From Dactylellina haptotyla (Eukaryota; Ascomycota; Orbiliomycetes; Orbiliales; Orbiliaceae): DNA of 64,000 nucleotides. The DNA is taken from assembly GCA_031310005.1 (NCBI GenBank), contig CM062381.1:124001-188000 (forward strand), in the 5' to 3' direction. A program made the position numbers and the translations under genes. Below, one piece after another: positions 35,642-47,319 of the stretch. How positions within the stretch are numbered: position 1 is the stretch's first letter; each line of letters begins with the position of its first letter. The notes beneath the pieces are model-generated. The model searched no databases. It was not told where the DNA came from and saw nothing but the letters and a program-made list of their open reading frames with translations.

Positions 35642-37539
35642 TTATTGACCTGTTTCGCTTTTGGGGCTTGGGAAGTACCACGCAGCGACTGCAATGATAA
35701 GGTAGGTCGCCATAAGGAGAGTTCCCTCAAGAAAGTTGGATTTGCCGTCTTGGATAAGGTAGTTGACAAGGAGAACCGAGACGAGAAGGAGGACGACCTG
35801 ATGCAAAATTAGTGATTATGCAAAGGGGTGAGACATTGGGATGGAAGAATACCTGAAATCCGTCAAAAAATAGTGTCATTTCGTCAATCCCCATAATCCA
35901 ACCGAGGACCACGATAAATGGAATGACTAGTAAGGCGATTTGCATGCTGCTACCGACAGCAACGCCAATTGCGAGATCCATTTTGTCCTTATAGGCAACG
36001 GTAACGGAGGTTGCGTGCTCTGCAGCATTGCCAACAATTGGAAGGAGAATCAGTCTAGAATTATCTGTTAGCAAGACCACCCCTTCTGTGACGTGCTTTA
36101 TTGCGCGAATTCGAATTACTTACCCAACAAAATACTTGCTAATAGAGGAGTGTTCGGTTAGGTAATCAATCGAGCTAACTAAAAATTCGGCGCAAATTGC
36201 GACAAGGACAGTGGATCCAGCTAGAAGGATGATGGATGTTATCAGAAGAAGCTCTGGCTGGGGCCCCTCCTCCTCCTCGTCCTCCTCCTCCGGAACGGTT
36301 TCGTCCTTTGCATCGCCACTAGATCCTGAGGCAGTCGCTGGAGAAAGCGAATTCCTAGGGTATGATTGGCCCTGGACATTTGGGTGGCCGATTGTTGCAG
36401 TTCCAGCGTTGGCAGATTGCTGTAAGAGATGCTGCATAGCAGAAGGCTCCAGCTCGCTTCTTTTCGGAGCTTTTTGAGATTGCATGTTGAATAATTCTGC
36501 GTGTGATTTCAATTGGAAGAAAAGATATACCCCGTAGACAATCAAGAGGATTACGGATGTTCCACGCGACAGGCCGATGATTCCCGGTTGGAGATCCTCC
36601 ACATTTGCGACATTCGAAGCTCCAGCCCAATGAAAGGCTGACGGGATAATCAGAGACAAGACGGCAACTGCTAACAACGATGAGGCCGTTTGTGCGACGG
36701 TTGTATTGAAGAATTGTTCGACTCTGTTGATGCCTCCGAAGAAAAATGCCATTCCCATAACCAAAAGTAAATTCGAAAGGATAGAACCGATAAGTGATGT
36801 TTGGACCACGACAATCTCATGTTTGACAAGTGCGATAATAGAGACGATGAGTTCCACAGCGTTTCTAATGGTATGACGTAGTGGGTTAGCAGCTGTTCTC
36901 ACGATAACATCTTCCATGACAACACAGAAGACTCACCCGAAACTAGCATTCAACAATCCTCCGAGGGTTTCCCCCGTTCTCAATGCGATCTCCTCGGTAG
37001 CAAAGCTAAGTATTCCAGCAAGAGGGATGATAGCCATGAAGTTCATGACGAAAATGACAATGGGCGAAACATTCGTAAAATGAAGCGCGATTCCGACAGG
37101 CACGAAGACGAGAAGTATATTGACATAACTGCTGAAAAGTGCGGCCTTTAGTTGGCCGATAATGGATCGATCGATGTGGGCTTCGGCTCGTCGTCTTTCC
37201 TCCTTCTTCTTCTCCTTTTCTTTCTGGCGCTGTTCCTTCTTCCGGGCTTTCCATTCTAGTTGTGGGAGTTTGGTCAGAAATACTGATGCTTTGAATTCCG
37301 AAAAGCCAAGTGGAACAGGAACTTACCATCATTGAGGGTATTCCGATCAACAGCAGTGGATACACCGGTCTCGTTATCTGTCTTTGCTTTGTGTCGGTGG
37401 GCAGAGAAAGGCGCGATCGCGCGCCTGCCCTCATACTTGGACCACGATTTAATTTTATCTGTGGTACGTCGTCAGTACGGAGACGAGGCTGAGAGAATTC
37501 GGGGTGCGGATATATTCTTTCTTTTTTATACTTACGCAT
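35642..37539 (-). CDS. Vacuolar Ca2+/H+ exchanger, CAX/VCX1 family
   Basis: Six exons: 37539-37536, 37458-37327, 37255-36937, 36864-36124, 36054-35853, 35797-35642; all junctions GT/AG and in frame; 517 residues. The first coding exon is just ATG plus one base; no other in-frame ATG exists before the conserved region. The two CAX repeats are clear: [20 protein letters not shown] (c-1) and [19 protein letters not shown] with [12 protein letters not shown] (c-2), each holding the key Gly-Asn-Ala-x-Glu core. Eleven hydrophobic spans can be counted. Between the halves a loop of about 100 residues contains an acidic run (EEEDEEEEG), the typical CAX acidic motif. A basic, Lys/Glu-rich cytosolic N-terminus precedes. 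It should load Ca2+ into the vacuole against the proton gradient. Confidence 0.93.
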
Positions 37540-39519
37540 CTTGTTCGCTATCTCGATACGGTGAATAGCCGCCTTGGTGCGACGAAGTGAAATAGCAGCA
37601 GACGAAATGGTGTCGCTAACGCGAGATCAAAATTTGTATTCTAAAGATCCAGAATCGTTCTCTCGTGGGGGAGAGAGGGAGATGGGAGAAAGGGATTTTC
37701 GATGGTTTTAACTATGTGGCTGCGGGCATGGCAAATGGCAAAACGACGGCGCAAGATTTGCAGGAGGACAATGTAAACGAGAGGGCAGAGCCTTGTAGGC
37801 GATCTGGCTTACACCCTTCTCTTCGTCCTGTTCTTTCAGTTCCTCGTGTCAGTGCTTTGCCCCTCTGGTTGGGCGTCAATTACGAGCTGGCTCAGGAGGC
37901 AGGTGGTGTGGCCGCTGGCGAGGGATGGCGGAGATTAGTGTTAATGTCAGTGTGAGAGGAAGATCTCGCTTCGGTCATTTCTCGCAATGCATTCGAATGC
38001 CATTCAATTCACCCCGTTCTCCCAGTTCGAAAGATTCAGCAGCGAGCGGCGGGGCTGAAGTGATTGGTCCCCGGCAGTCTATGCCTCCCATGCCCGGATC
38101 GAGTATCATCATGCAACCTGCTCACCCGATTCAGGGCGTCTTCCCCTCAGGCAATTCCATCAACATGATGCACAGCTCATCGTGGAACGTCAGCGCGCTT
38201 GTCTGGAGACACCTGCGTGGCACCGCAGAATCGCCCCGTTCGTGAATCCAGTACCCGGTCCCACTATTCGTGAGGGCGAACGAGCGAGGGAGAACAGAAA
38301 GGGATCCCTGCCAGATGCGTCTCAGCCGGGGTTGTTGGGCTGCCAGCAGGGCTGAAATTGACTTCGTGACCTCTTTTCTTTCTGTTCCCTTTGTTTGATC
38401 TCTTGTTTTCCTGTTTCCCCCTTCTCGAACGGGGAACATGAGGTCGAGTCCACCGAATTCGCTCGCATAGACCCCGGTTAAATTATCAAAATGCGGTCGC
38501 AAAGTTACGTCAGGAACGGTGACGTCGGGGCCATCTGCGTGCTTTGTCGGTTTCTGTCGATTTTCTTGTCGATTTTTGCAGGGTCTCCCTCCGTGCTGGT
38601 CAGGACAAGAAGGCTTTGCAAGGCTTGACTTCAATTGGCTTTGCTTGGACTCGCCTTGTCCGTCTTGTAAGTCTTGTAAGTCTTGTCCGTCTTGTCCGTC
38701 TTGTCCGTCTTGTCCGTCTTGTCCTTTGCCAATGCCGGGACAACTTGTGTTGCGCGCTGCGTTGTTCCCAAGTTGGGTTGGTTTGACGGACAGCACCGCC
38801 TCGGTGACGTGTTTGTTGAGGTTACTTACCAGCCACTTTGCCACTTTGGCCATCGTCAGCCACCAGGCCAGTCGACGGTCCGTCGTCCGAGTCTCGATAA
38901 GGCGAAAGCCACCGTATTTACTTTGTTAACCCTGTTCCGTTAACCCTATCTTTCATGGTCCGCAGTTCCGGGTATTTTATCCTGCTAGATCCGGTCAACC
39001 AATCCAGTATTTAAATTTCTTCACCACTAGTTGACAATATCCTAAGGAATAGACACAAACAACACAACCGATCATATTACTCGAATTGTGATATGTATGG
39101 TAGACAACCATAAATTACAATTGGCTGGCTAGAACCTGGAGTAAACACCGCCACTGGTTCTTGGTTTTTTATGATGCACCTGCTTCAATTTATATGTGAA
39201 TTTTCTTGAGACAAGTCAACTGATGGTAACACTAGTTGGTGAACTGTAAATGAAAGTGAGTCACAAAAAAGATACAAATATCTCGAGGTAACAAGAAACA
39301 ATCTCAGATATGACAAAACAACGATCGTAGTTGGAACAACATAAGGAGTGTACAGAATAAAGAGTCGAAAATGCAAAATATCAAATAGTTTGTCTTGAAC
39401 CAGGATCTCCACTGAGAAATATGATTCAGCTAGAAGAATCTTGTCAAATAAAACAAACACCAGAGAGTCCTAATGTCGTTACTATATCAGCCCAGCAATT
39501 ATAATATACAATTGCGTGG
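37540..39519. other. Intergenic region with a minisatellite
   Basis: About 2 kb between the Ca2+/H+ exchanger start and the HDEL-protein stop. Long open frames on both strands at 37925-38245 and 38131-38929 overlap one another and come largely from the repeat at 38655-38724 and local GC-rich sequence. No domain is seen, so no gene is called. Confidence 0.4.
38655..38724. repeat. 9-bp minisatellite
   Basis: Seven full head-to-tail copies of CTTGTCCGT, two of them the variant CTTGTAAGT, plus a partial copy. Because the unit is 9 bp it leaves all frames open and makes Gly-Gln-Asp repeats on the minus strand. Confidence 0.9.
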
Positions 39520-40287
39520 CTACAACTCGTCGTGACTACCGTGCTTCCCGTGCTTCTTACTGTCACAATCTTCAATAGCATCAATCAAGGCGTTTGCCTT
39601 CTTGTAAAACTTTTGATACTCGGGACTATTGTGATCTGGGACCGCATTAACAACCTGAGGGCTGAAAACAAACTGTTGGAAATGTTAGCACCTGAGCACA
39701 ACACTCGTACAACGCTCCCAGGATCCCTGGTAGATACTCACATAAATCGGACCTTGAGTTCCTGATTCCCAAGTAATCTGGTTGGTATTCCCACACAAGC
39801 TAGGACTACCGCATATCTGAGTATTTGGGCTAGTTGTCTCCAAGTTCACGACATTGTTAGGAACGCTTTGGTGCCACTTGCTCTCTGCAGCACCGCTAAC
39901 AGTCACATTAGATGTATAACCAACTGTCCAGTGACTTGTTCTAACCGCGCAGTTATCAGTGCCGTGATCGGTAGTCTGGTTTTCAACATATCCAAGGGAT
40001 ACGCATTGAACTCCGCCGGTTTTCGTCTGGAGTACGGCATTGGTTCCCTTGGAACTCATACATTGAGTCGTTGGGATTCCGACTTGAAAATTATACTGAT
40101 TGACTGTAGTCCTGTTCGACGATAGATAGATGCAGCCATAAACTTGTGCGCCTAAGTAATAACAAAATTATTAGATCTCGTGGCAATCTCTCAGAACATG
40201 TATTCTGGATTTCGTACCTGCACCTGCTTGTGCTACCGCGGCGCAAATGGCAATAATAGAAGTATAAATTGGCAATTTGGAGAACAT
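39520..40287 (-). CDS. Small secretory-pathway protein with C-terminal HDEL
   Basis: Three exons: 40287-40218, 40151-39742, 39672-39520; introns 66 and 69 nt, in frame; 210 residues. Residues 1-21 form a signal peptide (MFSKLPIYTSIIAICAAVAQA). The mature part has paired cysteines (VYGCIY, TTQCMS, VQCVSLG, DNCAV, ICGSPSLCGN, EDCD), N-glycosylation-like NxT sites and no domain I recognise. The last exon is charged and His/Lys-rich (DSKKHGKHGS) and ends in HDEL directly before TAG, the canonical ER-retrieval signal of fungi. Without it the protein would look like a small secreted cysteine-rich protein. Whether HDEL is functional or chance cannot be told from one sequence. Confidence 0.75.
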
Positions 40288-42155
40288 TGTAATAAATATA
40301 TTGAAAACGAAGATGTAGTTGAAAGATAATTATTTATTTAACTATTATTATTCAAAGAATAAGAAGAGGGAATGTTGCTTGCTATAACGCTTGGAGGAAG
40401 ATTCTGAATGGTGATGGTGATTTAGGAAAAGGTCAAAGATGGCGAGATATAACCATATTTATATTTCTGAAATTGAAGAGTGTAAGAAAGTTTCCTTCTA
40501 TAAGTTAGAAAAGGCCGAGGAGGAGGAGGAGGAGGAGGAGGAGGAGGAGGAGGAGCTAACTCGCTCAATCTCTTGAGTTCACAAATACTACGCAGCTCTC
40601 TATTCATCCAACCGAATGTTATCGAGAACGCGGGTGTTCATAGGCGACGCCCTATTCGCTGGAATTCTCACTACCTAGATCTGATAAAAATGTAAATAGT
40701 AGTATACACATATATCTATGCAGACTCCGATTTCTTAACCAATCGTACAGGAATGATAAGAAAGCGGCAGCCTTTCCCCTCCCGCGGAACAATATACGTC
40801 CATCATATCTCAGATTTGATTGGCCGAAATCTTTCTAAAGGGTGGGTTACAGTTCATTATTGTGTTTCTGATCCAGCTGCAGCTGGCAGCGCGTATGCGG
40901 GGATATCGACAACGAAAGAGTCGAGTCAGTGTATCTTGATTTCGACTTCACATGCATATTCGCAAAATATTTCTGGTTCCGGACAATTCCTCACTCCTAT
41001 GATGGCCATGGCGCATTGAAGATATTCCTTCGTTCTTGGTTGCAAGGCGGTGCACAAGATCTTAAGATGTAATATTATGGAGAATCCGTGATATCTCATG
41101 GATCGATATTATGGTTGAAGATAGAGACAGCGGGACGCTGGCTCGACCCTTTTTACTAGGCGGGGACGTATATGGCGTCATCCTTTAGTCTGCTGATACC
41201 TCTTCTCGCCTGAGCTATATTACAATGCAATAATAACAATATAGTAGCTGGCCTCGTTGGGCTGAACTACGTCAAGGTATCGCAGTTCGGGTGGATAATT
41301 TTTCTGTATGAGGTCCAGAAGGATACCCAGCCGCTATACTGCAGAATCGCATCGATATCCGGCATCAACTGACAGCATCAGATTGGTGCATCTAAGCGAC
41401 GGAGCTCGGGTGCGGTCCGGGATGGATGTAACATTGCTTTGCTCGTTCTCGCCCATATGCATGCAGGTCTGTCGGAATAGTTGGTCTCGGGCGGTAAGAG
41501 GGCCGAAGCCGAGCACTTGGGATCTGACTGGGCCAGCTGGGCGGCGTGCATTTGCTTGACCCACGCCTATTCCAAGCCTACAACATCGCGAAATCATGCC
41601 TGATCTGGTTAGCGCGGCAACAATGCCACACAACACAAGACCAAACGGTCATGGCCAGAATGTATCGCAAGACGTTTCCACTACGATATTCGAAGTCGTG
41701 CAAGTGAGCATGGAACTCGTTGATCAGTTATTCTTACAGTCTTGGTAAATTGATAAGGGTTACATGCAGTAATCTTTCGCTGTACAGATATATGCGGCAT
41801 CATATATCTACCACGGCGAGCAGAGTGCACCGGAAAACGGATGTTAATAGTAATTGCTGCTCTAAAAGGCGCGCAAAAGTGGATCTTGATCTGCTGTGAT
41901 GGAACAGAATCCGAAATAATGATAAGATTGATAAATTTCATTACGAGATGAAAATTGTGTGAAGACCGAAAGACACCCAGTGATACCAATATTGCATCGG
42001 TTAACGATAGAAACCGCCAAATAGGTAGCAATCAGTAGATCTCTCAGGAATGGCTTTTTTTTTAGGGTGCATATACTATCCGGTTTCTCGACGTACTGTC
42101 TCTAGTCTCGAAGTAAAATAGAAGTTAGGTTACATCAGAGTAATTACTCGATGAG
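40288..42155. other. Divergent promoter region
   Basis: About 1.9 kb between the HDEL-protein start and the RHS gene. Holds the GGA microsatellite at 40517-40555. The open frames at 41308-41636 on opposite strands overlap and show nothing recognisable. Confidence 0.35.
40517..40555. repeat. GAG trinucleotide microsatellite
   Basis: Thirteen uninterrupted GAG units, about 230 bp upstream of the HDEL-protein start codon. Likely length-variable between isolates. Confidence 0.9.
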
Positions 42156-42161
42156 TATAAA
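42156..42161 (+). promoter_or_regulatory. TATA-like box of the RHS gene
   Basis: TATAAA within GAGTATAAAGAC, 156 nt upstream of the ATG at 42317, followed about 30 nt later by A/C-rich sequence (TCATCAACAAAGC) that would suit a transcription start and leader. Confidence 0.45.
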
Positions 42162-42316
42162 GACCTATGGATTTCCCGGCACTTAAGCTAGAAATTCAAT
42201 CTCATCAACAAAGCACTGCAAATATCCGCTCTATATATTATTAAATAATCTCAAAAACAAATTTCACTTTTTATATTTTTATATTTGTGACCATCATTCC
42301 CACGCAAGGCAAACTG

Positions 42317-45300
42317 ATGTCTGCTTATCCTGGATCGCAAGCTTTCGCGCAGCGTGGCTCTGGAACCTCGGAGCTCATCGTTCGCAATAGCGGCTCTCTT
42401 GTATTTTCTCAGAAAATTGTCAGCCTCCAAGGGGTGGTAGACACCATAAACCTTGATCTTACTCTCACATATTCTGTGAGAACGCCAGGTTATCTCGGTC
42501 TGCCTTCTAACTGGGGCTTCGAGATCTCTTACTTAATCCCAAATCAAAGCTTGACCTACAAAGGCAAAACTTACATTATAAACCCAAACTGGACTGATTC
42601 GACTGGTTATGCTAGCGGCCTCCAGTATCTTAATAATTGGGGTATTTCGTTACAATTCGAAGGCCCTACACCTCTCCCCAACAATAATGGTGAGTACAGC
42701 TGGAAGCTCAAAACTACTGATGGAGCGTTGTATTTCTATGATGAGCTCGGTCGATTGGTTTTGAATCAAGATGTCTACGGTAACGGTATATCCTACTACT
42801 ATTTTGATATGAATGGTCCAAGTACCACGACGCTGCAATATATTGAGGACTCATGGGGAAATAAAATTGAATTCGGCTATAATCCTGGCGTTGTCACAAT
42901 CACAGCCCCAGATCAGGCATCTTCTGATGACCAGAAGTCTACCGTTATCACTTTTGATGCCACGGGAGTTCTTGAGATCCTTGATCCAATGGGACAACAG
43001 ACGACTTTTGATAATCAAATTGTTACGGGGACATCGGACTACGCGATTGTTGGAATAGTCTACCCAACTGGATTGCAGTCGGCTTTTGACTATATGACCT
43101 TCGAATACCTCGACAGCAATCAGAATCAAGGGTACATTCCAGCAGTGCAGGAAACGCGCCATACCGATGATATTAGTAATCTGCTAGATCGGGTTGTCTA
43201 CATATACGGTGAAGAAAATGGCAATAACAACTTCACCGGTTCAAATGCTGGTTATACGATGGGATCTTCTGGAGATGGATTGATGGATAGCGGGGACATG
43301 ACCTACCAGTAAGTATGTTTCGTTCCAGCAAAAAGGCGATATGACTAACATTGCTCAGGTACGATGTTTGTACTAAAAACCTCGATGCAGCCGGGAAGGT
43401 CCTTACTATGTCCCGTACCACATACACCTACCTTCATGTTCCTGTTACCGAAGAGAAATATTTCGTGGACGAGCAGGGCGACTACTCTGATAGTATGCTC
43501 GTCGAGTATACTTACGACATCGATCCAGACTTACATGCTCGAACTCCGAATTACAATGTTCCAATCAGTACAGTCCAAAGCCACAACAGTAAACCCACCA
43601 ATGTTAAAACCCCATATCGTCGGAGTGATGTCAGCTATGATAATTACGGCGCTTTGAAAAGCGAAATTATTTTAACCTGGAATGTCGAAACAAATTCTTA
43701 TGAAAACCAAGTAACTAATCTCAGGGAATATGTTGTCAGGGAGGACTTGAGTATCGAGCTGATGACCCTTGAACATACTATCGATGGTATCACTGGAGAA
43801 GAACGTAAAATCCAGCACACATATGACGATAACTATACCCAAATATTGTCGACTGGTATCACATATAAGCCGGCAAACGGGTCTACTTTTCTCCCCTGGA
43901 AAACCAAGAGTTTCACCTATGATAGTAATGGCAGAACCATAACGGACACCCTTGCATGGACAGACGGGGTGGGATTCCCATCCGAAACGGTTCAATCATC
44001 AACAACGACAAATACCTATTCTTATGACGGCGGGATTCTTAGCCAGACGGTTAAGGACGCCTTAGGAAATAACAGTACCACCAAGCGCGATATGAGGATA
44101 AATCGTGGTCCTATTGTTGAAACCGCAATCCCGATCGGCCCCAGCGACTATTCGTTCTATGACGCTATCGGACGCTTGACAGAGTATGTGGACAGGTCGG
44201 GGAATACACGAACCGTCGAGTACAATATAAGCCCTTCTGCCAACCAGATATGCTCAGTCGATGCTATGGGTTATGTTCTAAGAAAATCTTACGATGCTCT
44301 TGGCAGATTGATCAAAGTTGAGGACAATAGTGTTAGTGACCCAGATGTTGTCCCGTCACCAATCCCCAGTCGAGTGCTCTCCACCGTAGAGTACGATGCG
44401 GGTGGAAGACAAACAAAGACTACTGATATAATTGGTCTCGCAACTACCTACGATAGCTACGATGCATATAATAGACCTCTTCAGTCGACGGACCCACTAG
44501 GAAATATTACTACGTGGGAGTACAATGATGCTTCACAATCAACCAATACTAGCATTAACGGCGATTTGAGAGAGGTGGTTACTCAAGATTCGTTTGGGCG
44601 TCCTCTAGCACACCAGAAGCACCCTGACTCGAAATCCTCAATCAACTATTTTATCCTTACAAATAACACCTACAACGGGTACGGGAAGATGGTCCAGTCT
44701 GTTGTCTCCCAAATCAGCTCGAAAACAACAACACAGATTTCTACTACAACCCGCGCTTATGATCCAGAGTACTCAATTGTTAGCGAATCGATCAGTAGCT
44801 TGCCTTTAGGCCAAGCTGCGCTTTCTGCATATGACACACTTACGAGGACATTCGTTTTCGATCTTTTCGGCAATAAATATACCACAAATAAGACTGTTAC
44901 GTACCAAGGTGGAACACCCTTCCAGCATCCCGGCGCTATCAGAATTTTTGATGCTGCCAATCATCTCGTCACTTACCGTAACCAACTGGAACAAGAAGAA
45001 ACGTACTTATATGATGCTAATAGTCGGCTTCAAACCCTCACACGATTCGATAAGTCGACTACCGGATACACCTATAATAACAATGGACAACTGGAGACTA
45101 TTACAGATACTGATGGCTCTGCAGAATACACCTACTACGCGAACGGAAGGCTCAACACAGTTTCTAAGGGTTCCGACACTACAAGCTACACTTATACCCT
45201 TGCCGGAGATGCTTTGACGTGTAGCATCGGGGATACTGTGGTCCAAAAATATACTTTAGATTCTTATGGCAGAGTAACAACTGAAGCTGACGCCAGCAAA

Positions 45301-47319
45301 GTCACAAAAGTTACCACTTTTAACGACTTTGGCCAAGTGTCCACGGTAACATGTGGTGGAGATATTGTCACATATGCATACGCGACCGTACATCATACCA
45401 ATGGTACCCTCGTTAGTGAGACAACCGCGGGTGGTAAAAACTTCGCCCGTGTGTTTACATTGGATGGCTTCTATCGAACCCAGAATGTTGCTGTTACCAC
45501 CACTGATTCATCTCCCGGCGTCAATCTATTGAATACCAACATGCTTTATAACGCAAGGGATCGATTACAACAGTCAATAGCTTCATCTACTATCAACGAT
45601 GAGTTAAATTATACCAGAGAGGTCACCTACGATGGGCTCGATCAAATGATTTCCGATGTCTATCTATCGGACTCGGAAACTACGAGCCAGACTCTCCTAG
45701 CATACGATGGCAACTCGAATGTTCTATCCGCTACGATTAATGGTACTACAAACACTTATTCATACAATGCGATTGATCAGCATACAGACTCCGGCTTCGC
45801 TTATGATATTAATGGCCGAATGACCCAAGATGGGAAGGGGCGCAAGTATCAGTATACAGCCGACGACAAGCTTGTTGCAGTGGATAGTGGTACAGATGCA
45901 AGTGGGTTCACGTACAGATCCGACAACTCTGTCGCGACATATGCCACATCAGATGCCACCGCAACCCTCTACTATAGCGCCGACAACATCAATGCTATGG
46001 AAGTGGAGACCTCTGGAAACACCGAATGGACCTCATTCATGCACGATCAGAAGCGAAGGTTGGCGGGATTTGATAAATCCGGGGGGAACACCTACTTCCT
46101 TGAGAGCGAGGGGTCTACAGCGATGTTACTCCAAACCGTTGATACTGCGCTAGGATACAGTACCTATGGCTCTCTCCAAACCGGGGCAGCGCTTAGGATC
46201 CAGGATCGGTTTCTATGGAGGCAAGAGTTGACAGATCCTATACATGGTTTGGTTTATCTTAGAGCCCGATTCTACAGTTCTGATTCCCTATCTTTCCTAA
46301 CGATGGATAGCACGGATAAGGAGAACCGCTATTCGTATTGTAGTGGAGACCCGCTAAATTTAGAGGACCCATCAGGACATGATGTTGGTGGAACAGCGGC
46401 TGGAATGTCTGTTGGTTTGATTCTTGGGGTCATCGGAGGTGTTTTGATGCAAGTGTTTATTCCAGAGTCGGCTCCTATAGTGGTCTCCGTTTTGGCCGGC
46501 ATGGCTTCAGGAGTAGTCTCTGGCGTTGCAGGAGATGTTGTTACGCATGCAGTAAATCACCAGAGTATGGGGTGGAAGGACTGGGTTGGTGATGTCACAA
46601 CAGGAATCGTTGGGGGTGGCCTGGATGGAGCACTTACCACCGGTGTACCGAAAATGCTTTCGAAAGTAGAGAAAAGCGCTGAAGGTATCGCCGCTAAGAT
46701 AGCTACACAGATGGAAAAGAAATGGGTCCGTGCAGTGTTCCTGAACGGTGCCAGCGCGGCGGTCAGCAGTGTTGTCGGCTCTCTAGCCGGGTCCGCTGCT
46801 ACCTTGCAGGCTCCTTCGGCATCTGGCATATTGATCAATGCTGCTGCTGACCTTGGATTTGGTTCGATCCCTGACTTGGCTACTATGAAAGAGATGGCTG
46901 GTACAGCAAAAACCAAACTTTCAGAGGTAGGAGAGAGTATTCGAACGAAACTGAGGAGACAAGGGGGTGGGGCTAAAACTGCAACCGAAAATACTCCCCT
47001 CCTCAATAATGACAGCTCGAGAGTGAAGACAGAAGCAGCGGTAACAGGTCAGCCATCCGGGTCTTCGGACGCATCTAATACCAGGCGTCTTAGGTGGTTG
47101 AATGTTTTCATTGCCCGTTTTAGTCGCGACGCGACCAACAAGGTGACTGCCTCTAATTCGAACGCTACTATTCCAGTAGCAGGCGCACCTCCGAAACCAG
47201 AGTCGCTCACAAGCTTTAGTCAAGGTCAGGAGATTGGGCAAACGTGGAACAATCATGTTTTCGCATCTTACAGTCTCTCTATGCCCTTTGAGCTTCTGGA
47301 GAATCCGATATCTAGGTAA
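42317..47319 (+). CDS. RHS/YD-repeat protein with RHS-associated core, one intron
   Basis: Exons 42317-43308 and 43359-47319, joined by a 50-nt GT/AG intron with a GACTAAC branch point; 1650 residues and whole as read. The start is the first ATG after stops in this frame. The N-terminus (SGSLVFSQKI, INLDLTLTYS, LPSNWGFEIS) matches the opening beta strands of bacterial RHS proteins. From about residue 140 to 1280 there are many YD repeats: FYDELGRLVLNQDVYGN, FYDAIGRLTEYVDRSGN, SYDALGRLIKVED, YDANSRLQTLTRFD, YDINGRMTQDGKGRKYQY. The RHS-associated core follows at about 1290-1345: DPIHGLVYLRARFYSSD, NRYSYCSGDPLNLEDPSGHD. In bacteria this core closes a hollow beta cocoon and is cut off from a variable effector. 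Here about 300 residues follow: a Gly/Ala-rich hydrophobic stretch, then basic, Ser/Thr-rich sequence with no toxin domain I recognise. No signal peptide. Bacterial ancestry is inferred. Confidence 0.9.

Noticed and set aside
38131-38929. Overlapping long open frames on both strands as protein-coding genes
   Set aside because: Their openness comes mainly from the 9-bp repeat and local composition; no domain, no conserved pattern, no promoter or splice evidence.
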